The notes under the pieces: model-generated
Told to the model about the DNA's origin: nothing
Databases searched by the model: none
What the model saw: only the letters and a program-made list of their open reading frames with translations
Source of the DNA: Streptomyces cellulosae
Lineage (GTDB): Bacteria > Actinomycetota > Actinomycetes > Streptomycetales > Streptomycetaceae
DNA length: 52,750 bases
Direction: 5' to 3'
Assembly: GCF_000721105.1 (NCBI RefSeq)
Contig: NZ_JOEV01000049.1
Coordinates: 1-52,750 of the forward strand
Position numbers and translations under genes: made by a program
Shown here: in pieces, positions 26,037 through 35,525 of the stretch
How the letters are laid out: each line of letters starts with the position of its first letter
Position numbering within the stretch: position 1 is the first letter of the stretch

Positions 26037-29000
26037 CGAGATGAGTCCGGAGGAAGTCGAGGACCTGGTGGAGGCGCTGTTCACCCGCGACCACGCCCCC
26101 TACGCTCCCGACAGCGCCCCCTACACGCTCATTGGCAAGGTCGAACACATGATCAGCGGGCGGCTGGTGCGCTTCGTCCTGAGCCACGACCTGCTCGGCG
26201 ACCGCGAAGTCTCGCTCTTCCTCCACGTCAACGACGTGGTGGGCGAGCTGTGGGAGCACGAGGTACGCAACCTGCTGCGCCTGCGGATGCTCGGGCATCC
26301 GGCGCTGCCGCAGATAGAGGACGGCAGGTTCGACAAGTCGCACCAGGTGGCGTTCATCATGACCGGCAAGGTCGGCGCTCCGCTGACGGAAGAGGGCTGG
26401 CCCACCGTACGGGAGTGGGCCACCACCTACCCCGTGGTGGCGTTCGAGCAGTTCAGTCTCCTGGTGGACGCCCTGAGTCAACTGCACGGCACCCGGATCG
26501 TGCACCGCAACCTCACCCTGAACGCCATCCGGCTCACCAAGGTGGAGAAGAAACCGACTCAGGCGACTCTCTCCCTGGCGCGGTTCGAACTGAGCGCCAT
26601 GCTGAACAATCTGCTGCACTCGGTCAACGGCCCCGACGCCCGGCGGAAGCACGAAGCGGCCATGCGGGCGCTGTTCCACTCCCCGCCCCCCGGGATCACC
26701 CGGGCACAACACCTGGCGTATCTGGCACCGGAGACGTACGCCTCGGTCCTGGGCGGCGTCCAGCTGCGCCGCCTCGACCACGGCAGCACAGATGTGTTCG
26801 GACTGGGCGTGCTGGGCTGGGAACTGTTCGTGGACTCACTGACCGAGCGGCTGCCCGAAGAGTGCGCGAGGGTCGACGACGCCGGACCCGACGAACTGCC
26901 CGAGGCACTGGCCGGCCTGCATACCGCGATGCGCCGCGAGCTGAACGTCGACACCCGAGTATCCCGTTGGCTGCGCATCACCCTGCTGGCCATGCTCGAC
27001 CCGTCCCCGACGGGCCGCTGTTCCGCCTTCGAGGCGGCGTCGGACCTGCAACGCAACTGGACGGCCATCTCCGGCGCGCTTGAACCCGAGGCCGAGGTCA
27101 CCACGCCCCGGCTCTTGGCCTTCATGCCCGAGAAGTCCGTCTCGACCATCCACGACAGCCGGGGCTGGACCGACCACCGTCCCGACACCCCGGAGGGCCA
27201 GGAGGAACTCCGGGCCTTCCTCGCGGACGAGCTCGGCACGGCCGAACTGATCCACTGCCCACGTGGTGCCAAGGGGTTCGTCGAAGGAGACGCCAAGTCG
27301 CTCGCCGAGGCGACGTGGGCGCTCATAGGTGCCCAGGCCGTGTGGTTCTGCGCATACCTCTACGACGAGGACCTCATGGGCCGACGCCGGGGCACCCACA
27401 CGGACACCCTGGTCATCAAGTACCTCGTGGACAAGCGGTTCGCCTCCGACCTGTTGGCGGTGTGGCCCCGGCGACGCATCGGCAGGTTCGACCTGGTGCC
27501 GTTCCGCAAGGGCCAGTCACTGGCCGAGGAACGTCGGGGCCGGCCGCTGTGGACCGACCTGACCGAGGCCGTGACCGTCGACGGGTCCGTGACGAGCAGG
27601 GACGACGACGTCCAGGACATGCTGCTCGCCTTCGCGTTCTTCCTGGAGTACCAGGGCGTCGCCCTCAGGGCTCGCCAATACCCGTACGTCAGGCAGGAGG
27701 GCGACGGCGGCGCGATCGTCCTCGTCCACGACAAGGAGCGCGACCGCCCCTGGCTGCACGGCGACCCGCTGCTGACGGCGTACGCCGACCCCCGCTACCG
27801 ACGCAGAGCCCACCTCGGCGACTTCGCTCAGCAGCTCCTGGCCGAGAACCGGTGGGCGAAGCTGTCGGTCGTGGAGGACCGAAACGCCGGGAAGGAGAGC
27901 GGCAGCGGTCCGGCAGACCCGTACTTCAGCGCGAGCAACACGCTCACGGTCCGGATCGACAAGCGCCTGGACGCCGATTCCGTTGTCGTCCAGGCTCCGC
28001 CCGGCCTGCGGGACCTACCGGAACGGGGTTGGCTGCGACCGGACTCGGACCGCGGCACCGAGGTCCAACTCCGTCGTGAGGCCCGTGGCCTCGATTCGCT
28101 CGGCCGTAAGCGCGGCCTCGCCCGCACCCTGCGCAGGCCCTCGTCCATCGCGCTGCGCGGCGTCGCCACCCCGGTGGAGTCCGACTCGTACGAACTGCGC
28201 GGCAGAGCACCCGAGATCATCGCCGACATGCTGCGGCTGCACCCCTTCTACGCCCTCCAGGGACCGCCCGGCACGGGCAAGAGCACGGTGATCTCCCGAG
28301 CTCTGCGGGACTTCCTGGCCACCGAGCAGGGGGCCCGAGTGCTGGTCAGCGCCCAGTCGAACGACGCCCTCGACGAACTCGCCCAGAAGATCGTCAAGGA
28401 ACTGGGACCGAAGATCGAGAAACGCTCGATCCTGGTACTCAGGGAGTTGTCCCGCAGCAAGGACCGGTCCGATCTGCCGGAGGACCTGCAACGGCTGACC
28501 GCCGACCCCATCGCTGAGGACTTGGTCAAACACGTCGAGATGCAGGTCGCCGAGGGGTGCACGAAGGCGCGCGACAAGGACGAGCGGGACCTCATGACGC
28601 GGTGGTCCCAGGTCGCGCAGGCCGACATGGTGGAGCTGGCCGAGCGCATCAAGTCCGGTGCCGACATCGTGCTGGCCACGTGCTCGATCGCGGGCACACT
28701 CACCGACGAGGTCCGCGACCCCTCCGACATGTTCGACTGGGTGATCATCGAAGAGGCCGCCAAGGCGTGGCCCACCGAGGTCGTCATGCCCCTCGTCCTC
28801 GGGGTGCGCTGGACCCTGGTCGGCGACTACCTGCAACTCGGGCCGCATCGGGCCCGGGACATCGAAACGTTCCTGGACAGCCTCGCTTCGCACCAGCACG
28901 AGCGGATCAAACTCCACCACGGCAACCGGGACCTCTACCTGGCCTTCGTGCAGATGTTCCGCCGCTTCTTCGAGGGACACGTCCCCGGCCAGCCCGCCAC

Positions 29001-29763
29001 CGCGGCACTGCCCGTCAACGTTCTCGACACGCAGTTCCGCATGCACCCCACCATCGCGCTTCCGTTCGCGACGGCGTTCTATCCGGCCGCGCCACCCGAG
29101 AACCCAGAAGACCTGCCGACGGACCCCCAGGCGGCGACCTTCCTGCAGCCCGACCCGGAGATCGACCAGGTCCACGGCATGACGAAGCCGGCGTACCTGA
29201 AACACGCCCCCTTGGTGTGGCTCGACACCTCCCGCAGCACAGGCTGCAGCGATCGCGGCTTCTGGTGGAACCCCGGCGAGGTGACTCTGATCAAGAACCT
29301 GGTGCGCGAACTGGGCCTGGAGCACGGGACGGATCCCAAGGAGCTGAGCGTGCTGACGCCGTACCGCCACCAGCGGGAGAAACTGAACCAGGACTTCCTC
29401 AAGGGCCGGGTGCGCACCGTTCACTCGTCCCAGGGCAGCCAGGCCAAGACGGTGATCATCTCCCTCGTCCGCAGTGGCGATCGCGGCACCGAATCCCGGC
29501 ACAACGTCGGGCACACCTCCGAGCCCGAGTTGATGAACGTGATGCTGTCCCGGGCCCGGCGGCTGCTCGTCGTCGTCGGGAACCTGACCCACTACGAACG
29601 GCACGGCGGACAGGACTGGCAGACGGTCATCCAGGTCTTCCGCGATGTGGGACGGATCGTCGACGCGGAGACCGGGGAGATCGTCAACGGCGAGGCCGCA
29701 CGGCGGGAGACCGGGCCGGCGGACCTGGCGGCGGTGCGGAGTGAGCCCGGGGAGGTCCGGTGA
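26029..29763 (+). CDS. Pseudokinase - Upf1/Sen1-type SF1 helicase fusion
   Basis: The 1244-aa product starts at ATG 26029 after GGAGGAA. Residues about 25-350 fold like a Ser/Thr kinase, but the catalytic residues are gone: the VAIK Lys is F64, HRD is H159-R160-N161, and DFG reads R185-F186-E187. The APE motif (233-235) remains. Residues about 380-720 are of unknown type. Residues about 735-1200 are an SF1 (COG1112, Upf1-like) helicase: GPPGTGKS with K751, IIEEAAKA at 906-913, QFRMHP at 1002-1007, TVHSSQGSQ at 1130-1138, and NVMLSRAR at 1170-1177. Helicase motifs look intact, so RNA or DNA unwinding is likely. Kinase-helicase fusions occur in the Mokosh defence system. The stop overlaps the next gene's GTG. 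Confidence 0.88.
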   Translation: MHDEMSPEEVEDLVEALFTRDHAPYAPDSAPYTLIGKVEHMISGRLVRFVLSHDLLGDREVSLFLHVNDVVGELWEHEVRNLLRLRMLGHPALPQIEDGRFDKSHQVAFIMTGKVGAPLTEEGWPTVREWATTYPVVAFEQFSLLVDALSQLHGTRIVHRNLTLNAIRLTKVEKKPTQATLSLARFELSAMLNNLLHSVNGPDARRKHEAAMRALFHSPPPGITRAQHLAYLAPETYASVLGGVQLRRLDHGSTDVFGLGVLGWELFVDSLTERLPEECARVDDAGPDELPEALAGLHTAMRRELNVDTRVSRWLRITLLAMLDPSPTGRCSAFEAASDLQRNWTAISGALEPEAEVTTPRLLAFMPEKSVSTIHDSRGWTDHRPDTPEGQEELRAFLADELGTAELIHCPRGAKGFVEGDAKSLAEATWALIGAQAVWFCAYLYDEDLMGRRRGTHTDTLVIKYLVDKRFASDLLAVWPRRRIGRFDLVPFRKGQSLAEERRGRPLWTDLTEAVTVDGSVTSRDDDVQDMLLAFAFFLEYQGVALRARQYPYVRQEGDGGAIVLVHDKERDRPWLHGDPLLTAYADPRYRRRAHLGDFAQQLLAENRWAKLSVVEDRNAGKESGSGPADPYFSASNTLTVRIDKRLDADSVVVQAPPGLRDLPERGWLRPDSDRGTEVQLRREARGLDSLGRKRGLARTLRRPSSIALRGVATPVESDSYELRGRAPEIIADMLRLHPFYALQGPPGTGKSTVISRALRDFLATEQGARVLVSAQSNDALDELAQKIVKELGPKIEKRSILVLRELSRSKDRSDLPEDLQRLTADPIAEDLVKHVEMQVAEGCTKARDKDERDLMTRWSQVAQADMVELAERIKSGADIVLATCSIAGTLTDEVRDPSDMFDWVIIEEAAKAWPTEVVMPLVLGVRWTLVGDYLQLGPHRARDIETFLDSLASHQHERIKLHHGNRDLYLAFVQMFRRFFEGHVPGQPATAALPVNVLDTQFRMHPTIALPFATAFYPAAPPENPEDLPTDPQAATFLQPDPEIDQVHGMTKPAYLKHAPLVWLDTSRSTGCSDRGFWWNPGEVTLIKNLVRELGLEHGTDPKELSVLTPYRHQREKLNQDFLKGRVRTVHSSQGSQAKTVIISLVRSGDRGTESRHNVGHTSEPELMNVMLSRARRLLVVVGNLTHYERHGGQDWQTVIQVFRDVGRIVDAETGEIVNGEAARRETGPADLAAVRSEPGEVR

Positions 29764-32700
29764 CCGAGACGACGCTGATCGCCCTGCCATGCCGCGTGAT
29801 CACCCTCCGGGTGGAGCTCGGCGCGGAGTCCGGGGCCTCGACCCTGGAGGAACTCGTGCTGGCGGCCGTGGCCGGCGGTCGCAACACTGTCGGAGAGCTG
29901 GGTGATCTGTTCTCGCTGCCGCACCGGCTGGTGCTGGATGTGGTGCACGGTCTGTGGGGCCGGGGCTTCCTCGCCGTCGACTTCTCCACCAACGTGCTCG
30001 AGAGGACCCAGGCAGCCGAAGCGGTCCTCAGCGACGAAGCCGGTTCCCGGACGCTGGCCGCCACCGTTCAACAGCGCAAGTTCCTCTTCGACCCGGTCAC
30101 CGCGACGATCCTGCCGTACGAGCGGGGAGCCAAACGGATACCTCACGGGGCCCTCGACATGCCACTTGCCAGGGGCTTCTCGGAGGACGACCTGCCACAG
30201 GCGGAGCTGCTTCGCGCGGTACGTCAGGCCGTCGAGCAGGACCGCCGCACACGTGGTGTCCGCCGACGAGTACAGAGAGTGTCCTTCGCCAACCCCGTGC
30301 TCAGCCCTCCGGAGGCGGTGCGCTGGACCACGGTGGAGACCGTGGTGAAACAGGATCCCGGCACCAGCACGGTCACCGCGGTGCCGATCGAACCCCCGGC
30401 CGGCTGGGGCAGACGGGCACTCGAACTCTTCCAGTCCCGCATCACACATCTGGTGCACACCCGGCCGGACAGCAGGTTCGTCCGCCAGTTGACGGCACGC
30501 CAGGCGCCGGAGGTGATCCGGTTCGACAGTCTGCGCTCCCTGATGCTGGAACTGGAGGAGCTGGCAGAAGGACTGGCCACCGTCCCCGACGAAGAGGTGC
30601 CGTCCCGGCACGACGCGTTGCGTACCCGGGCCAACCAGGTACTGGAGGAGCTCTCGGAGGCTCGCCGAGCCCGCTGCTCGGCCCGCGGCGTGTCCTCCAA
30701 GGCGGATGTGGACTGGGTGGTGTCGGACCTGATCGAGCGGGCCGAGCACCAACTGGTACTGGCGCTGCCGTACATCAGGTACGACGCCCTCCACCGGGTC
30801 TTGCCGGACCTGGAACTCGCCGCGAAACGTGGCGTCAACCTGGTCTTCCTCTGGGGCGACCATCAGTCGGCGAAGCTGGAGCCGCGAGTCGCCACCGCCC
30901 TGCTGGACCTCCACGCGCGCTTCTCGGAGAACGTCCTGGTGGAGCTGCGCAGCAGCAGCTGCGCGGCCTCCCTGGTCATCTGCGACGACAGGTCGGCGTA
31001 CGTCGGGTCGCGCAGCGTCCTGTCCGGTGACAGCGGCTGCGGTGTGCTCGTCGAGCCCGCCGCCGGCACCGACACGCCGCCCGAGTGTGTGGCGGACCTG
31101 CTGAGCTGGACCCGTCGCGTCTACCCGTACTGGGAGAGGGCCCGGCGCATCGCCTTGGCTCCCGCCGACTTCGGGCGGCGCGAGCATTCCGTGGACGACA
31201 TCAGTCCGGATGTCTGGCGGCGCAGGTTCGACCCGCCGGAGCTGAGCGAGGACTGGAAGGACGACGCCGTCGCGCACCACACCCGGTGGGCGGCGGGCTG
31301 GGGCCGACTGCTGAAGGACCTCGGGACCGCTGTCAACGAGGTCTACACGGGTGATCCGGTGGTACGGACCGTCTGGGACGGCATGTACGTCGACCTGGTG
31401 CAGCACCTGATCGTCGGTGCCGTCGACCGGCTCGCCCTCACCGACGACCGGGCCGAGCCCGAAGCCTGTGGGGAGCAGCTCGCCCGGCAGCTCACCGAGT
31501 TGCGGGACAGGGGGGCCGTGGTGCATCTCCAGCATCCGCCCCTCGCCGACAGCCGGCGCACGGACCGGACGTACGCCGAGCTCCTCCAACGACTGGGCGG
31601 CGAACGTACGCTGCGCGCCAGCGAGGCCCGGGCACGGGCGGTGCTCAGCGATCACGAGGCGGTGGTGGGCAGCTACCGTCCCCTGGGCAACAGGGCCGTC
31701 AACCCGGTACGCGGCCCCGCCCCCGCTGAACTCGGCCTGCACATCGTCGGCACGGCCTTCGTCGCGGGCTTCGCCGGCTCGCTGGGCATTCCCGACTGGT
31801 ACGGCGGCGCCGGGGACCTGCCGGCCTATCTGCCCCCGCTGCCCACCGTCGCGTCGGCCCCTGTGCGCGACGACCCGTGGATGGTGCTCGCCGGTCGCCG
31901 GGACTCCGGCGTCTCCGCTGATGTGCTCCGCCGCGAGTCCGCCGCCCTGTTGATCGACGCCACGGACGGCGGCACCGACCAGCAGGAGTGGGAACGCTGG
32001 CTCCTGCACGACGCCTGGGAACGCGGCGCTTTCATGGAAGCGTATGTTCTGGCCCCTCTGCTCAGCAGGTCCGGAAAGCCGATCAGGGACCTGGCCGCCG
32101 TCGCTGTGCCGTTGGAACACGGCCCGCTCGGCTACCCGCTCTACGCCAGCGCGATCGAACTGGGCGAAGCGCCGCCGGAATACCGCACGGTCGCGCTGGC
32201 CGGAGCCGTCGCCGAGATGCTGCTGCACGGTGGGAGCGTCGGCAGGGATGTGTGTGAGGCACTGGCCGAGCCCGACGGACTCGGCCGCGGACTGCCTCCG
32301 GTCTGGCTGCGCCTCGCCAACGCCGCGAGCACCTGCTTCGCCGGCCTCCAGGCTCCGCTGCCGCTGCAGGACGTCATCGAGTGGGCCGCGCACCACGAGC
32401 GGTCGGCGGAGTTCCGCGAACGGTGGCTCCAGCTCACCGCCGACCTGGACGAGTTCGAACTGGCCAAGCACCGATTCAACTTCCAGGACGGCGAGAAGCT
32501 GCACCGGGCGCTCTTCCAGCCGGGAGGGATGCTGGCCCAGGTCCGGGAGATGGCACTCCAGGACGCGGCCGGCGGCCCGCGCGCCGACAACGCGGCCGCA
32601 CTGCCGCGCAACGAGCAGGAAGTCCGCGCCCAGATGGACAAGATGTCAGGGAAACTCAAGCTGCGGAAGATCGAATGGCGCCACCACATGGTGTACGCGC

Positions 32701-32945
32701 GCAAGCTCGCCGATTTGCTCACCGAGGCCCGCACACTCGCGGCACAGGGCGGCGGTGGCACGAACGTCCCCGCCCTGCTTCCCGTGCTCAACCCGTTCCA
32801 GCGGGAGTTCGCCCGCCACCTGGACCGTGACTGGCACCACCTCCTCACCGAGGCGGAGGCACTGGGCGAGCCGGCTCTCCGTCCGGCCAAGGCCCTGCTG
32901 GAGGCGTTGTCCACGCTCCCGAAGGCAGGGAGGGAAGACGTATGA
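29760..32945 (+). CDS. Winged-helix/PLD-like protein with degenerate active sites
   Basis: The 1061-aa product starts at GTG 29760, which overlaps the helicase stop and has GGGGAGG upstream. Residues about 22-70 look like a winged helix (LEELVLAAVAGGRNTVGELGDLF). Residues about 320-420 and 525-650 are two phospholipase-D-like halves. The expected His-x-Lys-x4-Asp is A402-x-S404-x4-D409 in the first and R624-x-R626-x4-D631 in the second, so both catalytic His and Lys are missing while the following VGS turns remain. The C-terminal 350 residues are mostly helical with a coiled-coil-like stretch near 940-1000. In Mokosh-type systems the PLD partner is the presumed nuclease; here it is probably a binding or scaffold subunit. 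Confidence 0.82.
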   Translation: MTETTLIALPCRVITLRVELGAESGASTLEELVLAAVAGGRNTVGELGDLFSLPHRLVLDVVHGLWGRGFLAVDFSTNVLERTQAAEAVLSDEAGSRTLAATVQQRKFLFDPVTATILPYERGAKRIPHGALDMPLARGFSEDDLPQAELLRAVRQAVEQDRRTRGVRRRVQRVSFANPVLSPPEAVRWTTVETVVKQDPGTSTVTAVPIEPPAGWGRRALELFQSRITHLVHTRPDSRFVRQLTARQAPEVIRFDSLRSLMLELEELAEGLATVPDEEVPSRHDALRTRANQVLEELSEARRARCSARGVSSKADVDWVVSDLIERAEHQLVLALPYIRYDALHRVLPDLELAAKRGVNLVFLWGDHQSAKLEPRVATALLDLHARFSENVLVELRSSSCAASLVICDDRSAYVGSRSVLSGDSGCGVLVEPAAGTDTPPECVADLLSWTRRVYPYWERARRIALAPADFGRREHSVDDISPDVWRRRFDPPELSEDWKDDAVAHHTRWAAGWGRLLKDLGTAVNEVYTGDPVVRTVWDGMYVDLVQHLIVGAVDRLALTDDRAEPEACGEQLARQLTELRDRGAVVHLQHPPLADSRRTDRTYAELLQRLGGERTLRASEARARAVLSDHEAVVGSYRPLGNRAVNPVRGPAPAELGLHIVGTAFVAGFAGSLGIPDWYGGAGDLPAYLPPLPTVASAPVRDDPWMVLAGRRDSGVSADVLRRESAALLIDATDGGTDQQEWERWLLHDAWERGAFMEAYVLAPLLSRSGKPIRDLAAVAVPLEHGPLGYPLYASAIELGEAPPEYRTVALAGAVAEMLLHGGSVGRDVCEALAEPDGLGRGLPPVWLRLANAASTCFAGLQAPLPLQDVIEWAAHHERSAEFRERWLQLTADLDEFELAKHRFNFQDGEKLHRALFQPGGMLAQVREMALQDAAGGPRADNAAALPRNEQEVRAQMDKMSGKLKLRKIEWRHHMVYARKLADLLTEARTLAAQGGGGTNVPALLPVLNPFQREFARHLDRDWHHLLTEAEALGEPALRPAKALLEALSTLPKAGREDV

Positions 32946-35392
32946 CCGAGGTGGGCGCCGAGCACGGCGTGAACCCGTACGTGGACGGTGTGGCGCGCGA
33001 ACTGCTGGAAAGCTGGCCCGGCCGGTTCCGGTTCCCGGACGTCCTGGTCGCGCTGGTGCGTCGATCGCCCTCGGTCGACGCCGGAGGGGACGGCACCACG
33101 CTCGCCCGTGCCGTACTCGCCTGCGTCGGCGGCAGGCCGCCCCGGGCGGTCTGCGAGGAACTGCTGGAACGGGGCGAGTTCGACGCGGTCGAGTACACGC
33201 TCTCCGACTGCCCGGATCTGAGCGACCATGAGAAGGGGTCGCTGACCCGGAAGCTGGAGTCCGCCAGGATCGCGGCCGGCGAGGCGGTGCGGCAACGGGT
33301 GACGACGCTGGAACAACGCGCCGAGGCCGCCGGAGTGGGCTTCGCCGCACCGGACGACGACGTCGTGAACGCCCTGGCGCGGTCCCGGACCTCCGCGGCA
33401 GCGGCTGCTTTGGACGCCGCGAGCGCGGAACTGGACGCACGGGTGGCACCCATCGTCCAGGACCTGGAGGGACGCCTGGTCCAGCAGCCCACCACCGCGC
33501 GTGGCAGCGACCACACCGTCCAGCGGGTCAGGGCCCTGCTCACCGCCGGTGAACTCGTCGCCGCCCGAGCCCTGTTGAACCGCGAACCGATCGGCGCGCC
33601 GATCCCCGAGAGCATCGCCCCTCTGCCGCGGTGGAACGAGGAGTGGTCCGCACAGCAGATCCTCGGCTACCACTTGGACCTGGCGAAGCCGCGCCCGCCC
33701 GGGTTCGCCGCCTGGGAGGCGGCCGACGACCAGGGCATCACGTTGCTGACCGCGTACGACCGGCTGTCCAAGGACCCCTCTGCGGGGGCGGCCGAAGCGT
33801 TCGCCGACGCACTCAGCTGTTTCCTCGGTGCACCCGGTGGCGCGGCAATGGCCCAGAAGGTCGAGCACAGCCCGTTCCATCTGGCCTTCTTCGACGGGCT
33901 GTTCCGCAACGAGGCGCTGTCCCCGCTACACCCCACCGGCCGGATCGACCTGTACGTCGGCGGGCCCGACACCACCGTCCTTCCCGAACCGACCGGCGGG
34001 CAGGCACCGCACGTCGCCGTCAGCCCGGGTCTGGAACCCCCTGCCTACACCGACCGCCGAGCCACCGCCGTGCTGTCGCTGCGTGATCTGCTCCAGCTCG
34101 TCGTGCTGCCCGACGACCGGGGGGCCGCCGTCCTCCGCATCCTCGCCCGGCAGTGGCCGGTCACGGCGCTGGCCGGGGACAGCGCCGCGGCCCTGGCCGG
34201 CGTCCTCGGCACCGAACCGGCCACCGCCTGGCTCACCCTGCGCTGGATCACACACCTCTCGCTGGGCGGCGGCCTCGCCACCGTGCAGGCCATGGAGAAC
34301 TGCACCGGCATGGATCCGGCGCTGCTGCGGGTGATGCTGGACTACGCCGAGAACGAGGCGGAGGCCGCGCCCTTCGAACTGTGGGATGTGGCGACCGGCG
34401 GCTGGCAGGGGGACGAGGCACTGGTACGGGCGCTGCGCGAGGAACTGGTGGCGCGCTGCGACGGACCCGCGGTGGAGGCCGCCTGGTGGGCGGCTCTGTC
34501 GGTCTGCGACCTCGTCGACGGCCATGTCAGCCGGGAGGACGTCGGTGACCAGACCGAAGCCTGCTCGGGCCACAGCAGTGCCAGGGATGAGGTCCTCGCG
34601 GGCCTCGACGCCCTGGTGGCGTGCGGACTGCTCGTGTCGGCCACGGACGGCACGAAGGACTTGGCCCTGCCGCTGAACGGAGTCGTGCGCACGCTGCGTC
34701 CGGGCGCCGAACAACAGCTGACGGTTCTGCTGGAGCGACTCGAATACGAGCGTGGCGAGCTTCGCGCCGAACCGGCCGGCGCCGGTGCGGTGCACGCCGC
34801 CGGGTGGTCCACACCCTGGCACCGCAACCGCTTCGCCACCATGGCCGCCCACGGCGACCATGCCGACGCCGAGAGCGAGCTGGACGCCCAGGACCCCGGG
34901 GCGCTGGCGGGCGTGGGGCCAGGGTCGGGCGCGGAGGTGGCACTGTTGCTGCGCACGTTGGAGAAACAGTGCGAGGACCAGTACCCGGAGATCAGATGGG
35001 ACGTACGCTGCCCGCCGAGCCTGCGGGTGGACATGCCCGAGGCGGTGCTTCGGGCCGTGCTGTACGAGGTTCTGGACAATGCCGCCGAGGAACTGGCGGC
35101 CGGGGGCGGCATGATCCAGGTCTCGGTGAAATCGGTGAGCCCGGAGGTGCTGGTCGAGGTGCAGGACAGCGGACCGGGTCTGCCTGACACGGCCCAGGGA
35201 GGTCGACGGATCTTCCTGCCCGGCTGGACGACCCGGGGGGAGGGTCGCGGCGGGGGCCTGTACCGAGCCCGACGGTTCCTACGGGCGTTTGCGACACCGT
35301 CCGTCGAAACGGACGTGGTGGTTTTCCCCTCCGAGCATCCCACTCTCAGGGGCGCCGCCCTGCGTCTCGTCCTGCCGGAGCACATCCTTTGA
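32942..35392 (+). CDS. Large protein with C-terminal GHKL ATPase domain
   Basis: The 816-aa product's ATG overlaps the upstream stop (ATGA). Residues 1-660 are helical, with Ala/Glu-rich coiled-coil-like stretches (about 85-185), and match no family I know. Residues about 665-815 are a histidine-kinase/Hsp90-type ATPase fold: N box YEVLDNAAEEL with N713, G1 DSGPG with D742, G744 and G746, and a G2-like GEGRGGGLYRARRF near 768. I see no HisKA-type phosphoacceptor helix, membrane segment or response regulator nearby, so it is probably not a two-component kinase. It may be an ATP-driven conformational component of the system. It is the last gene before a hairpin. Confidence 0.82.
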   Translation: MTEVGAEHGVNPYVDGVARELLESWPGRFRFPDVLVALVRRSPSVDAGGDGTTLARAVLACVGGRPPRAVCEELLERGEFDAVEYTLSDCPDLSDHEKGSLTRKLESARIAAGEAVRQRVTTLEQRAEAAGVGFAAPDDDVVNALARSRTSAAAAALDAASAELDARVAPIVQDLEGRLVQQPTTARGSDHTVQRVRALLTAGELVAARALLNREPIGAPIPESIAPLPRWNEEWSAQQILGYHLDLAKPRPPGFAAWEAADDQGITLLTAYDRLSKDPSAGAAEAFADALSCFLGAPGGAAMAQKVEHSPFHLAFFDGLFRNEALSPLHPTGRIDLYVGGPDTTVLPEPTGGQAPHVAVSPGLEPPAYTDRRATAVLSLRDLLQLVVLPDDRGAAVLRILARQWPVTALAGDSAAALAGVLGTEPATAWLTLRWITHLSLGGGLATVQAMENCTGMDPALLRVMLDYAENEAEAAPFELWDVATGGWQGDEALVRALREELVARCDGPAVEAAWWAALSVCDLVDGHVSREDVGDQTEACSGHSSARDEVLAGLDALVACGLLVSATDGTKDLALPLNGVVRTLRPGAEQQLTVLLERLEYERGELRAEPAGAGAVHAAGWSTPWHRNRFATMAAHGDHADAESELDAQDPGALAGVGPGSGAEVALLLRTLEKQCEDQYPEIRWDVRCPPSLRVDMPEAVLRAVLYEVLDNAAEELAAGGGMIQVSVKSVSPEVLVEVQDSGPGLPDTAQGGRRIFLPGWTTRGEGRGGGLYRARRFLRAFATPSVETDVVVFPSEHPTLRGAALRLVLPEHIL

Positions 35393-35457
35393 GAGGTCGG
35401 TTGGGGAACGTCCTTCCGCCTGCCCCGGAAGCGGGCGGACCGCCAGGCACCCTGGGC

Positions 35458-35496
35458 TGCGGAACTGGCCCGTGGCTGCCAGGGGCCAGTTCCGCA
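35458..35496 (+). terminator. Hairpin after the five-gene operon
   Basis: Arms 35458-35471 and 35483-35496 (14 bp, perfect) flank an 11-base loop, 66 bases after the last stop codon of the operon. This is the first strong hairpin downstream of 20585-35392. Confidence 0.7.
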
Positions 35497-35525
35497 GGGC
35501 GCGCCGGCCGCCTCGCCGCCGGTCC

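Noticed and set aside
30863..31660. PLD-like protein as an active nuclease/phospholipase
   Set aside because: Both His-x-Lys pairs are replaced (A402/S404 and R624/R626), so activity by the usual mechanism is not supported.
20585..35392. The operon as DISARM or BREX
   Set aside because: No DrmB/DUF1998, methyltransferase, SNF2-type DrmA, BrxC/PglX or PglZ gene; the helicase is Upf1-type SF1, not SNF2.
32942..35392. Ordinary sensor histidine kinase
   Set aside because: No membrane helix, HAMP, HisKA phosphoacceptor or adjacent response regulator; only the ATPase fold is shared.
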